Assembly: GCA_964510575.1 (NCBI GenBank)
Contig: CAZECN010000011.1
Coordinates: 1-64,000 of the forward strand
Length of the DNA stretch: 64,000 nt
DNA from: CALKYB01 sp964510575
Lineage (GTDB): Bacteria; Bdellovibrionota_C; UBA2361; SZUA-149; CALKYB01
Direction of reading: 5' to 3'
The notes beneath the pieces were generated by a model. It did not search any database and was not told where the DNA came from. It worked only from the letters and a program-made list of their open reading frames with translations. Positions 52,149 to 61,244 of the stretch are shown here, piece after piece. Numbering within the stretch: the stretch's first letter is position 1; each line of letters begins with the position of its first letter. Both the position numbers and the translations under genes were made by a program.

Positions 52149-54503
52149 CTATGTAAGGGAGAGTTGGCCTGAGTCGGAGCCTGTTCGTTTGACCAAGTTG
52201 GTATGGCGCTTAGTACTTCTGACACGTTTTATGGCAATATTAAGAGCTCTCTTACTGCCGACTACAATCAACAGTTTTTTAGCTCTAGTGACGGCGGTAT
52301 ATAGAAGCTGTCTTTCAAGCATGAAGTTATGTGTGTCATGTAGAGCCAATACTACTACAGGAACTTCCGAACCCTGTGAGCGGTGAATAGTTAGTGCGTA
52401 TGCCAGATCGAGCTCTAGAAGTTCTTTCGAGCTGTATTCAACTTCTCTGCCGTCCCAAAGTCGAACTGTCACAATCTGTGCTTCGGCATCAATGGCTATT
52501 ATTTCACCTTGATCTCCGTTAAACACTCCTGCAGGGTCTATATTGTAATTATTGACCCGCTGAATTACACGGTCTCCTAGGTAGAAGGTTAGCGCGCCAC
52601 AGCGAACCTTAGAGTTCCGTCGTTCCTCAGAAATAAATTTTTCCTGTAGTCTCTGATTGAGAGTGATTACTCCTAAGTTACCCTTATTCATGGGGCTGAG
52701 CACCATGATGTCCTTGGGGCCAATATTAAAAGAGTCGGCGAATTTCCTTGGAATTTGATCACTGACTAATTTCTCGATCAAGATAACTGCGTCTTCAGGA
52801 GTAGGGGCCCTTAAGAAATAGCTATCACTTTTTGTTTTTCCGTCAGGCTCTGGAATCCTTGGCACTTCAGAGCTATTGATAGAGTGAGCGATATGGTTAA
52901 TCGAAGACTCTTCGGTACGCCTGAATAATTGGTTAAGTCTTACTCTTGGTATCTCTGGTACTTCTAGTAAGTCACCGAGAAACCTACCAGGGCCTACGCT
53001 CGGTAGCTGGTCAGCGTCTCCAACCAAAACTAACCTAGCTCGTCCCTCAAGTGCCTCCAATGTTCTAGCAGCGAGGCTGATATCTATCATCGAGCACTCG
53101 TCTAGTATTAGTGCTTCATAGTCCAACAAGTCCTTTTTGTTGTGAACGAAGGAGCCTCTCATTGGGTCAAATTTTAGTAATCGATGGATAGTGGAAGACT
53201 CTAAACCGCAGACTTCACCAAGTCTCTGCGCAGCTCGGCCAGTCGGGGCTGCTAAGCCGACCTTAAGACCTGCTTCTCGAAGCATTTTGGACACTGCCTT
53301 AACTACTGTTGTTTTACCGCAACCCGGACCCCCAGTGATAACAGTGATAGTATTGTTCGCAACAAAAGTAAGTGCTTGTTTTTGCTCTTCTGAGAGTTCA
53401 AGCATTTTTGAACCTTGCCCAGCTACACTGATCTCCATCAGGCGAGAGCTATATTTCTCAAGAATTACCTTAGGAACTTTTTTAGCAGGCTCGCCAGAAG
53501 CCTTTACCCTTTGGCTGATAATCTCAGAAACTGCGCATTCATCTTTGTAAAGGCGAGGAGTGTAGATATCCTCTCCATCCTGAACAAGCTTTCCGCCGTA
53601 AATTAAATTAACTAAACTATCAGCTAGTAAGTCGTGATTTTGAATCTCAAGCAGCTGCGATGACTTTTCAATTACTTTTGGATTGGGGAGAAAGCAATGC
53701 CCTTCATCAGAGGCAGATTTTACAGTGTATTCGATTCCAGCAGAGATTCTTTCGTTTGATTCTCTGTCTAGCCCTAGGGACAAAGCAATTTGGTCAGCTG
53801 TTTTGAAACCAATGCCCCAGACCTCACTAGTGAGCATATATGGGTTTGATTTAACCAGCTCGATAGAACGATCTTTGTATTCTTTGTATATTTTTTGGGC
53901 CAAAGAGATTGAAATGTCGTGGTTTTGAAAAAACATTACGACTTCTCTTAGGTTGCTTTTTTCATTCCAAGACTCTTTTATTTCACCAAGCTTTTTATCT
54001 CCAATGCCGGGTACTTCTAATAGTCGGTCAGGATCTTCATCTAAAATTTTTAAGGTCTCATCTCCAAAGGCCTCTACCAGTCGTTCTGCTAGCACCGGAC
54101 CGAAACCTTTGATTGCCCCCGAGGCCAAATACCTACAGATTGCGTCCGAGCCAGTAGGTCGAGTTTCAGAAATGGACTTAGCTTTAAATTGTTTGCCAAA
54201 CTTGGGATGAACATTCCAGCTGCCGCGGGCGACTATGTTACAGCCGCGGGTTACTGTTTCAGAAGTCAGTCCTACAACATTGGTGGAGTCCCCAAGCATT
54301 CCAACTAGGTCAGCCTCGGGTTTACATTTCATAACAGTGAAGCCAGATTCTTCACTTCTATAAGAAATCTTCTCGATAGTGCCTCGAAAAAATACGTAAG
54401 GGTCAGCAGAGTTCTCCTCAATTAACTCTGGTTGAACTGGAGTAGTTTCAGCTTCGGTGCTGTTAGGGTTAGGGTTTTCTGAATCTGGAAAACTGGAATT
54501 CAA
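52149..54503 (-). CDS. recD2: RecD2-type SF1B 5'-3' DNA helicase
   Basis: 784 residues with the long RecD2 N-terminus: an OB-like start (FFRGTIEKISYRSEESGFTV), helix-hairpin-helix repeats (AIKGFGPVLAERLVEAFG, EVPGIGDKKLGEIKESW, VWGIGFKTADQIALSLG), then the helicase core with Walker A ITGGPGCGKTTV (about 388), Q/Walker B ALILDECSMID, and motif VI YTAVTRAKKLLIVV. It unwinds DNA 5' to 3' in repair and fork rescue, independent of RecBC. No recB or recC nearby, consistent with RecD2. Single gene, promoter in the 200 bases before it. Confidence 0.95.
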   Translation of the reverse strand: MNSSFPDSENPNPNSTEAETTPVQPELIEENSADPYVFFRGTIEKISYRSEESGFTVMKCKPEADLVGMLGDSTNVVGLTSETVTRGCNIVARGSWNVHPKFGKQFKAKSISETRPTGSDAICRYLASGAIKGFGPVLAERLVEAFGDETLKILDEDPDRLLEVPGIGDKKLGEIKESWNEKSNLREVVMFFQNHDISISLAQKIYKEYKDRSIELVKSNPYMLTSEVWGIGFKTADQIALSLGLDRESNERISAGIEYTVKSASDEGHCFLPNPKVIEKSSQLLEIQNHDLLADSLVNLIYGGKLVQDGEDIYTPRLYKDECAVSEIISQRVKASGEPAKKVPKVILEKYSSRLMEISVAGQGSKMLELSEEQKQALTFVANNTITVITGGPGCGKTTVVKAVSKMLREAGLKVGLAAPTGRAAQRLGEVCGLESSTIHRLLKFDPMRGSFVHNKKDLLDYEALILDECSMIDISLAARTLEALEGRARLVLVGDADQLPSVGPGRFLGDLLEVPEIPRVRLNQLFRRTEESSINHIAHSINSSEVPRIPEPDGKTKSDSYFLRAPTPEDAVILIEKLVSDQIPRKFADSFNIGPKDIMVLSPMNKGNLGVITLNQRLQEKFISEERRNSKVRCGALTFYLGDRVIQRVNNYNIDPAGVFNGDQGEIIAIDAEAQIVTVRLWDGREVEYSSKELLELDLAYALTIHRSQGSEVPVVVLALHDTHNFMLERQLLYTAVTRAKKLLIVVGSKRALNIAIKRVRSTKRHTNLVKRTGSDSGQLSLT

Positions 54504-54701
54504 GACAGTTCCTTTTACGGCTAAAATAAAGCAGAGGCCTTCAAGTTAGGGCAGCTTAATGAAGATGCATGAAACTTATCAGGAAAGCTGCTTATTGTTC
54601 AAGCTTCTTATTAACAACTCTTACGAAATAAAACTTTTAAGTCTTACCCTGTCTTAGAAACAATCTTTCTTTTCCCGCCCAGCATGTAGTAGTTTGCTCT
54701 A

Positions 54702-55406
54702 ATGATTAAAATTAGAACCTTTGTTGTTACTCCTTTTGCTCAAAACCTAAAAGTTTTGATTGATACAGATACATCCCGTTGTTTGCTGATTGACCCGGGT
54801 GGTGAAGAGAAGCGTGTAGTTGATTATCTGAGTGAGGAAAACCTCACTGTTGAAAAGATTCTTTTAACTCACTCTCATATAGACCATGTTGGTGGCCTAG
54901 CTAAGTTTGAAGAATTGCTTCCAGGGGAATCTACCAAGCTGCTCGGCCATCCCGTTGAAAAAGAGATGAGAGGAGCAATAGGTTTTCAGTGTGAGATGTT
55001 TGGCTTGCCGCAGGGCACTTTTCAAAATGCTAGAGAGCCAGACCAGTTGCTCTCTGGAGGGGAGAGTATTGAATTTGGTTCCATCGTTCTAGAGGCTATC
55101 TTCACCCCTGGACATTCGCCCGGTCACTTATCGTTTTTTATTAAAGAGCTAGGGGAATGGAAGATTGAGTGGGATAGCAAGGAGGAGCCGGACCAAGAAG
55201 GAACAGGACCTTTGCTCATTGCCGGGGATGCTCTTTTTCAGGGCTCTATAGGAAGAACCGACCTTCCAGGGGGCAATCACGAGCAACTTATTTCTAGTAT
55301 CAAGGAAAAGTTATTGACTTTGCCGCCAGAAACTCGAGTTCTAGCAGGGCATGGACCAGACACTGAGATTAAAATAGAAGCGACTAGTAATCCCTTTTTG
55401 CAATGA
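54702..55406 (+). CDS. MBL-fold hydrolase, glyoxalase II-like
   Basis: The metal motif THSHIDHVGGLAKF (about 56-70) followed by TPGHSPGHLSFF and GDALFQGSIGRTDLPGG with the bridging Asp and a final GHGPDTEI is the glyoxalase II/YcbL pattern. 234 residues, no separate C-terminal glyoxalase II helical domain, so it is the shorter YcbL type. It probably hydrolyses a thioester of glutathione or another thiol. The uracil-glycosylase-like gene starts inside its stop codon (ATGATG), so the two are co-translated. Confidence 0.87.
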   Translation: MIKIRTFVVTPFAQNLKVLIDTDTSRCLLIDPGGEEKRVVDYLSEENLTVEKILLTHSHIDHVGGLAKFEELLPGESTKLLGHPVEKEMRGAIGFQCEMFGLPQGTFQNAREPDQLLSGGESIEFGSIVLEAIFTPGHSPGHLSFFIKELGEWKIEWDSKEEPDQEGTGPLLIAGDALFQGSIGRTDLPGGNHEQLISSIKEKLLTLPPETRVLAGHGPDTEIKIEATSNPFLQ

Positions 55407-55948
55407 TGACCAATCTACTAAAAACCTTTGTCGAAGAGTATGGTATTAAAGAGTTGCCAGTTGAGTGGTTGCAGCAAGCGGCTTCGAATATCACGGTGGC
55501 AGAAAATCCAATTAAAGTAGTTTCTAGTGATCCTACCGCTAAAGCTAGAGTTTGTTTTATAAGTGGACCTTCAATTGGTGAGGAAGGTAGGCAGCTTCTT
55601 GAAAAGGCAATCACTGCGGGAATGGGTTTAAAAAGAAATGAAGTCCATATTTGCAGTGTCGTAGGATCCGAAGAGGGTTATTTAATCCAAGATCAAATTG
55701 AGAGGATTCAGCCTGAGGTAGTTGTAGCTCTGGGGGTTGAAGCTCATAATGTGCTGCTTGGCTCTGGCTTAAAAGATTCGGCAGAGGATATTGCCAGTGT
55801 TAGGGGTAAGTGGTTGAGTTTTCAAGGCGTAGCATTGATGCCAACTTTCAACCCCGCTTATTTGCTCACAAACCCAGCTGCTAAGAGAGAGTTTTGGTTG
55901 GACCTGCAGCAAGTAATGAAAAAACTAGGGCTTGAAAAACCCGTTTAA
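55403..55948 (+). CDS. Uracil-DNA glycosylase-superfamily protein with degenerate active site
   Basis: The fold of family 4/5 uracil-DNA glycosylases is visible: ARVCFISGPSIGEEGRQLLE, VHICSVVG, PEVVVALGVEAHNVLLGSG and ALMPTFNPAYLLTNPAAKRE near the end. The first motif (usually GEAPGxxED) reads SGPSIGEEG, and the second (usually TxHPSxLL) reads TFNPAYLL, with Asn for the catalytic His. The four Fe-S cluster Cys residues are absent. It may have lost glycosylase activity or use other chemistry. Overlaps the MBL gene by four bases. Confidence 0.75.
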   Translation: MMTNLLKTFVEEYGIKELPVEWLQQAASNITVAENPIKVVSSDPTAKARVCFISGPSIGEEGRQLLEKAITAGMGLKRNEVHICSVVGSEEGYLIQDQIERIQPEVVVALGVEAHNVLLGSGLKDSAEDIASVRGKWLSFQGVALMPTFNPAYLLTNPAAKREFWLDLQQVMKKLGLEKPV

Positions 55949-55959
55949 TTACTACGTTA

Positions 55960-57330
55960 ATGTCAGCTCTGAAATTACCAGCTCTTAGATTATTTTTTTC
56001 GCTACTACTATTTCTTTTCTCTGTGGCGGGGCCTGCTGTTGCCCAGACGTCTGTTCATAGCGCTGGTTCGCGACCGATTCTTACGGCTACAATAGACGGT
56101 TCAATTAACCCTGCTACTTTTGACTTTTTGAAGTCTAGTTTGGCGGAGGCCAGAAAGGAAAATGCAAAGCTCTTAGTTATCAAGCTCAACACTCCAGGTG
56201 GACTTCTGACCTCGATGCAGAGCATGGTAGAGCTTCTTTTAGAATCTGAAGTTCCTGTTGCCGTTTACGTTAGCCCACGGGGTGGGGGAGCAATATCTGC
56301 CGGAGTTTTTATCACGATGGCGGGTCATCTTGCTGTGATGGCACCGGGAACCACGATTGGTGCCGCTCATCCTGTTACCGGCTCAGGTGATGATATTAAG
56401 GGCGATATGCGAGAGAAGATTGAAAACTTCGCTGTTTCTCATATTAAGGCTATTGCTGAGCAAAGAGGACGAAATGTTAAGTGGGCCGAAGAAGCTGTTA
56501 GAGAGAGTGTCGCCATCACAGCTAAAGAAGCTGTAGAGGAAAAGGTTGTCGACTTTATTGCTGGTGACTTGGAAAAGCTTTTAGCTCATGCTGAGGGCCG
56601 CTCTATTAATGTTCGAGGAAAGACCATCGGGCTTAATGGTCTTCAATCTGCTCCGGTGAAGGAAGTGGAGATGACCCTGCGCCAGCAGTTAGTGAATGTT
56701 CTCTCTGACCCTAATATTGCAATTCTTCTGGGCCTTGGAGCAATTGTAGGGATTGGACTGGAGCTTTTGAATCCAGGTTCCATCTTTCCAGGGATTTTTG
56801 GAGGAATATGCCTGATTCTTTCTTTAACTGCCGCCCAGGTAATACCAATTAACTATGGTGGAGTGGCTTTGTTCTTACTTGGAGCAGCACTACTGGCTGT
56901 GGAAATGTTCACCTCTGCCTTTGGATTGCTTGGGGGTGCCGGTGTGGTCTGTATGGTGCTGGGAGCAATATACTTGGTAGATACCGGTGTAGTTTGGGGA
57001 GTGGACAGTTTTGCGGTGGACTACTGGTTTGTTGGATCTATGGCTGCTGTGTGTGGAGCCTTTCTTTTCTTTTACGGAATGATGGCTATAAAAGTGACTC
57101 GAGCCCCTGTGGTGACCGGCAGAAAGGGTATGATTGGGGAAAAGGTTAGCGTGCTCGGAGATTTTGAATTTGATGCTGAGCGCGGTATGAGTTTTGGTAA
57201 GGTTTCGGCCCGAGGAGAGATTTGGAATGCTCAAATCGAGGGTAATTACTCAAAGCTTGGAAAAGGCGACCGGCTTGAAATAAAAGAAATCGAAGGTTTA
57301 ACTATAACTTTAGAAGATAACGGAGACTAG
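55960..57330 (+). CDS. NfeD-family membrane serine protease (ClpP class)
   Basis: A signal peptide (LRLFFSLLLFLFSVAGPAVAQ) leads to a periplasmic ClpP-like protease domain: VIKLNTPGGLLTSMQ (about 76-90), then VAVYVSPRGGGAISAGVFIT with the nucleophile Ser (about 115-119) and the Lys region AKEAVEEKVVDFIA. About four membrane helices (270-390) follow, then the soluble NfeD OB domain. NfeD proteases cleave or regulate the stomatin-type partner encoded next, with only one base between them. The pair organises lipid microdomains in the inner membrane. 456 residues, normal. Confidence 0.93.
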   Translation: MSALKLPALRLFFSLLLFLFSVAGPAVAQTSVHSAGSRPILTATIDGSINPATFDFLKSSLAEARKENAKLLVIKLNTPGGLLTSMQSMVELLLESEVPVAVYVSPRGGGAISAGVFITMAGHLAVMAPGTTIGAAHPVTGSGDDIKGDMREKIENFAVSHIKAIAEQRGRNVKWAEEAVRESVAITAKEAVEEKVVDFIAGDLEKLLAHAEGRSINVRGKTIGLNGLQSAPVKEVEMTLRQQLVNVLSDPNIAILLGLGAIVGIGLELLNPGSIFPGIFGGICLILSLTAAQVIPINYGGVALFLLGAALLAVEMFTSAFGLLGGAGVVCMVLGAIYLVDTGVVWGVDSFAVDYWFVGSMAAVCGAFLFFYGMMAIKVTRAPVVTGRKGMIGEKVSVLGDFEFDAERGMSFGKVSARGEIWNAQIEGNYSKLGKGDRLEIKEIEGLTITLEDNGD

Positions 57331-57331
57331 A

Positions 57332-58072
57332 ATGTCAGCATTGATAGGTGTAGGGGCTTTACTATTTATTATTACGGCGAACTCCTTAAAGATTCTAAAG
57401 GAATATGAGCGTGGCGTTAGATTCTTTCTTGGTCGAATGAGAGAGCCTGTAGGTCCTGGAGTTGTCTGGATCTGGCCAATCATTGAAACCATGCGTCGGA
57501 TAGATACCCGTGTAATCACTATGGACGTGCCGACTCAGGACGTTATCACTAAAGACAACGTCTCGGTTAAGGTAAACGCAGTAGTTTTATTCCGTGTCTT
57601 TGACCCTGCTAAGGCAGTAGTTGAAGTTGAAAATTATCTCTATACCACCAGTCAACTTGCCCAGACTACTCTGAGAAACGTTTGTGGTGAGGGGGAGCTG
57701 GACGATCTGCTTGGAGGCCGGGACCAGTTTAATGACCGCATGCAGGAAATTCTGGACAAAGCTACTGATCCTCTTGGGGTTAAGGTAACCACTGTTGAGC
57801 TTAAACATATTGACCTGCCACCAGAGATGCAGCGGGCCATGGCTAAACAGGCTGAAGCTGAGCGGGAGAGAAGGGCAAAGATTATTTCAGCGCAGGGGGA
57901 GTTTGAAGCCTCCGCCAAGCTTGCAGAGGCTGCTTCTGTTATTTCAAAAGAGCCTTCTGCACTTCAGCTCAGGTATTTGCAGACTTTGAGTGAGATTGCT
58001 GTTGAGAATAACTCGACTACGCTTTTTCCGATCCCGATTGAGTTTATGAAAGCTCTTACTGAAAAAAAATAG
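57332..58072 (+). CDS. Slipin/stomatin-type SPFH (band 7) protein
   Basis: One N-terminal hydrophobic hairpin, then the band 7 domain: EYERGVRFFLGRM (about 27-39), VITKDNVSVKVNAVVLFRV, LAQTTLRNVCGEGELDDLLG and a long charged helix KQAEAERERRAKIISAQGE. The end reads QLRYLQTLSEIAVENNSTTL, typical of slipins. It forms oligomeric membrane scaffolds. It begins one base after the NfeD stop and is its obligate partner in many bacteria. Confidence 0.93.
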   Translation: MSALIGVGALLFIITANSLKILKEYERGVRFFLGRMREPVGPGVVWIWPIIETMRRIDTRVITMDVPTQDVITKDNVSVKVNAVVLFRVFDPAKAVVEVENYLYTTSQLAQTTLRNVCGEGELDDLLGGRDQFNDRMQEILDKATDPLGVKVTTVELKHIDLPPEMQRAMAKQAEAERERRAKIISAQGEFEASAKLAEAASVISKEPSALQLRYLQTLSEIAVENNSTTLFPIPIEFMKALTEKK

Positions 58073-58103
58073 TCTTTTCTTCGTTGATTTGTCTGTAAGT
58101 AAA

Positions 58104-59386
58104 ATGTTTCTGGAGTTCGATCTCGACCAGAGCCGTATCGCTGACCGTCCTTCAGAGAAAAGAAGTGCAGCGAAACTTCTAGTTGCTGGTGAAACCGGAT
58201 TGACTGATAGCAGCTTTAGCGAGTTGCCTTCTTTTCTTTCACCCGGGGACCTGATAATTTTTAACCGTACCCGGGTTAGAAACTGTCGCCTTTTTTCAAA
58301 GAGACAATCTGACCAACGAGAGTTCGAGCTTTTGTTTGTCTCAGAGCACGAAGATCAAGGACCCGAGGGTAATATTGTCTATGAGGCTCTGGTTAAGTCT
58401 TTAAAGAAGCTTAAAACCGGTGATTGCCTGCAAATTGACAGTGCTGCTGATAAAGCCCTTGAGCTGAAATACCTAGAGCGTTCAGCTTCAGGGGATACAG
58501 CTCTTTTTTCTCTTAAAACTTTTGACGGCAGTGATGCCAGAGAAAAGCTTGAAGAGTTAGGCCTTCCCCCAATTCCGCCGTACATTAGATCTGGCAGGTC
58601 CGACCGACAAGACTGCGAGGATTACCAAACAGTTTTTGCGTCTGAGCAGGATAGTTTGTCTGGTTCAGTAGCTGCTCCAACTGCTGGACTTCATTTTGAC
58701 CAGGAATTGCTTAATGCATTAGAGGAAAGGGGAGTTGAGATTGACTATCTTACCCTAGAGCTGGGAAGAAATAGCATTTCTCCAATTTCGGCTGAGGCTG
58801 CCGAGAGTGGAGAGCTGCCAGAAGAGTTATTTTTCATTCCAGAGAGCTTAAAGCTGAAAATTGAAAAGCTAGTTCGTTCTAGAGATTCGGGATCCACTAG
58901 TAAACCTAAACTTATTGCTGTTGGAACTACTACTGTTAGGGCCCTGGAAAGTGCGGCTCTGGTGGGAGATATAGAAGGATGTGAAGCTCNNNNNNNNNNN
59001 NNNNNNNNNNNNNNNNNNNNNNNNNNNNNNNNNNNNNNNNNNNNNNNNNNNNNNNNNNNNNNNNNNNNNNNNNNNNNNNNNNNNNNNNNGTTAGGGCCCT
59101 GGAAAGTGCGGCTCTGGTGGGAGATATAGAAGGATGTGAAGCTCGAGTTGGGTTTGATCTTTCTAGTTATTCAGGAGCCTTTAGAGGAACCAGGCTTTGT
59201 ATTTCACCCGGCTTTAACTTTCAGTTGGTTGATAGTTTGGTAACTAACTTTCATCTACCTAATTCAAGCCACCTGATGCTTGTAAACGCTTTTTCAGGCT
59301 CTGAGCTGACGGAGAAGATATATAGCCATGCCTTAAAACAGGACTATGGCTTTTTTAGTTATGGAGATGGGATGTTGCTACTTTGA
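58104..59386 (+). CDS. queA: S-adenosylmethionine:tRNA ribosyltransferase-isomerase (split by assembly artefact)
   Basis: QueA makes epoxyqueuosine in tRNA by adding a ribosyl group from SAM; tgt in this window does the previous step. Signatures: FLSPGDLIIFNRTRV, GSVAAPTAGLHFD, IAVGTTTVRALES and, past the gap, LVTNFHLPNSSHLMLVNAFS and FSYGDGMLLL. A 55-base segment ending before the N run is repeated exactly after it. Merging the copies (removing 58990-59144) restores one frame of about 375 residues, so the gene is intact and the break is artificial. Start taken at the ATG 58104, matching QueA starts; a TTG at 58089 is possible. Confidence 0.92.
58935..59144 (+). repeat. Artificial 55-bp direct repeat around the queA gap
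   Basis: Both copies run from GTTAGGGCCCTGG to GTGAAGCTC, 55 bases each. A single odd length is what a de Bruijn assembler leaves at contig ends when k is 55. Not a biological duplication. Confidence 0.9.
58990..59089. other. Assembly gap (100 N) between overlapping contig ends
   Basis: Exactly 100 N between two copies of the same 55-base sequence (58935-58989 and 59090-59144). The identical flanks show the contigs overlap and should have been merged; no bases are missing. Confidence 0.95.
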
Positions 59387-59400
59387 AGCTTCTTTTCTGA

Positions 59401-61125
59401 CTACTCTGGCTCTAAAAATGAATCTAATTTTTCAAGATGTCTCTCTGTGGCTTCTGAAGCGGGTAGGGTAGCTGCTCCGATACGGATCATTCTTTTGGCT
59501 CCAAGATCTATTTTCGGGGTATTTAGATCTCTCAATCGATTTGTTTCGGCAACGTCACCTTGTTTAAAGCTATCTCTTAACTTTCTCATCTCACGTATTT
59601 GCCTTCTAGGTGTCTTTGCTCCGGTAGTACTCCGATGGAAAGCCTCTTCCATACGACCCCATTTTGATTTTACTGCTTTGGGTGACAAATTAGTTAGCTC
59701 TTTTTCGGCTTTTTTCACTAGAGCGTTGATTTTGTCTTTGTGGTCTTGCCAGTTATGAAAGAGTTCTATCTCCTTATCAGGTAGGGCTTTATAGTTCTCC
59801 CATTGATGTTTTATATCTTTTTGGTGCTGTATTTCTTTTCTTATGCTCTTAATTTCTATGCTGTATCCATCTGGACGAAATTTTCTTAAATCAGAAATTT
59901 CGTCTTCTAGTTCTTTGATTTCAGCATCTGCAGTTTCAGCCAAGACCTTGGCTTCCTTCTTGGATTTGGGCCCTTTTTCTTTTACATGCTCCGGAACAGT
60001 AACTTTACTTTCTATCTCAGCTTGCTTGTCCTTTAACGCCTTAATTCGCTCGACTTTGGTTTTTCCAACGAACTTGAGTCCTTTATTCTTACTGAGGTAG
60101 TTGGCATACTTCGCTGTTTGCCCACCTTTTCCGATTTTGGAAGCAAGTGCTGCAGCTCTCAGATAAAGTCCGCCAATACCTAAAGTAGCGGTAGAGAGAA
60201 ACGCTTCTCCTCTAGCAACCCTTAGTTCTCCGATTTTATTCTGAATCTTAGCTCTTTCTGCTTCACTCGGGTCACCATTGAGCAGTTCTTTTTGTTTGTT
60301 TATTTTTAAAGTTGTTGAGACACTATCCCATACTCCTTTTGCAAAGAAGCCAGCACTTAGAGCTATTCCCAATCCAATCGCTTTTGCTCCCCATATAGGC
60401 GCGGTTACTGCTATCGCAGCACCGATTGCTATGTTGCCTGGAGTCAAAGCTTCCTGGACCAATTTTACAGCGCCTTTTCGTTCTGTGTCAGCCATGTATT
60501 GAGTGGCGTTGAACAGCGGTTTACTCCAGAAACCAGGTTCAGCTGCAGTTGTCACAGCCGCTGCTGTTAGCGGCTTATTTGAAGTGTTGATTTCTTCATT
60601 ATTGGCTGCTTGAGCTTCAGTTTCCGGAGCTTCAGTTTTTTGATTCTGTTGAGCCACAACCTCAGCTTTTTGCGAGATGAACACTCGCTTAAGATTACGG
60701 GCGAAATTCTCAGCTTCAATTCCTGTTTCACCAGAAGCTAGGTCTTCCTGGCCAGCGACGACTTTTTTAGCTAGCTGGTCTACAAATGGGCCATTCCTGA
60801 GATCGTCTATTTTGACAGTGCTAAGTTCTTCAACAGAGTTAATAACACCACTGTGCAAAAGCATTACAGTAAGTGCTTCTGCCAATTGGTCGTTGTTGAG
60901 ATTTCCTACAACCGGCATGGCTAGGCCGTTTAGTTGACTGTCCATTGAGTCATCTGCGTGCCTCGCTATCTTATCTATACTTAGTAGGTCTAGTTTCTTG
61001 TCCACGGGAAGGCGCCTGAGGAAATCCGCCATGTCTGAGTTAAGCTTTTCCAGCTCCTTCATCATTCCTGTATCGGACAGGTCCCCTGACTGTATTGCGA
61101 CTTGGAGAGAAGATTTATCTGACAT
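59401..61125 (-). CDS. Large unknown protein with hydrophobic core and coiled coils (effector-like)
   Basis: Not recognised. Residues 1-150 are a polar helical domain (LEKLNSDMADFLRRLPVDKK). Residues 160-215 are Ala/Glu/Asn/Thr-rich linker. Residues 235-285 are hydrophobic and Gly/Ala-rich (LTPGNIAIGAAIAVTAPIWG, KAIGLGIALSAGFFAKGVWD), enough for one or two membrane-active helices; another such patch is at about 310-335. From about 365 to 545 the protein is a long Lys/Glu-rich coiled coil. No signal peptide. The layout, soluble ends with a membrane-insertion core, resembles secreted effectors or toxins of host-associated bacteria; that is only analogy. Single gene, convergent with queA. Confidence 0.6.
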   Translation of the reverse strand: MSDKSSLQVAIQSGDLSDTGMMKELEKLNSDMADFLRRLPVDKKLDLLSIDKIARHADDSMDSQLNGLAMPVVGNLNNDQLAEALTVMLLHSGVINSVEELSTVKIDDLRNGPFVDQLAKKVVAGQEDLASGETGIEAENFARNLKRVFISQKAEVVAQQNQKTEAPETEAQAANNEEINTSNKPLTAAAVTTAAEPGFWSKPLFNATQYMADTERKGAVKLVQEALTPGNIAIGAAIAVTAPIWGAKAIGLGIALSAGFFAKGVWDSVSTTLKINKQKELLNGDPSEAERAKIQNKIGELRVARGEAFLSTATLGIGGLYLRAAALASKIGKGGQTAKYANYLSKNKGLKFVGKTKVERIKALKDKQAEIESKVTVPEHVKEKGPKSKKEAKVLAETADAEIKELEDEISDLRKFRPDGYSIEIKSIRKEIQHQKDIKHQWENYKALPDKEIELFHNWQDHKDKINALVKKAEKELTNLSPKAVKSKWGRMEEAFHRSTTGAKTPRRQIREMRKLRDSFKQGDVAETNRLRDLNTPKIDLGAKRMIRIGAATLPASEATERHLEKLDSFLEPE

Positions 61126-61244
61126 AATAATTGACCCTTAAAATTAACCTCTATGTGCTTATTCATGTTATGCACTGATGCTTGCAATCCGTGACTGAAA
61201 ATCCGAACAATCGGAAACCACTTACTCGAATATAAGCACCTGAA

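Noticed and set aside
59117..59386. Separate gene for the QueA C-terminus
   Set aside because: The 55-bp duplication around the gap shows it is the same queA gene.
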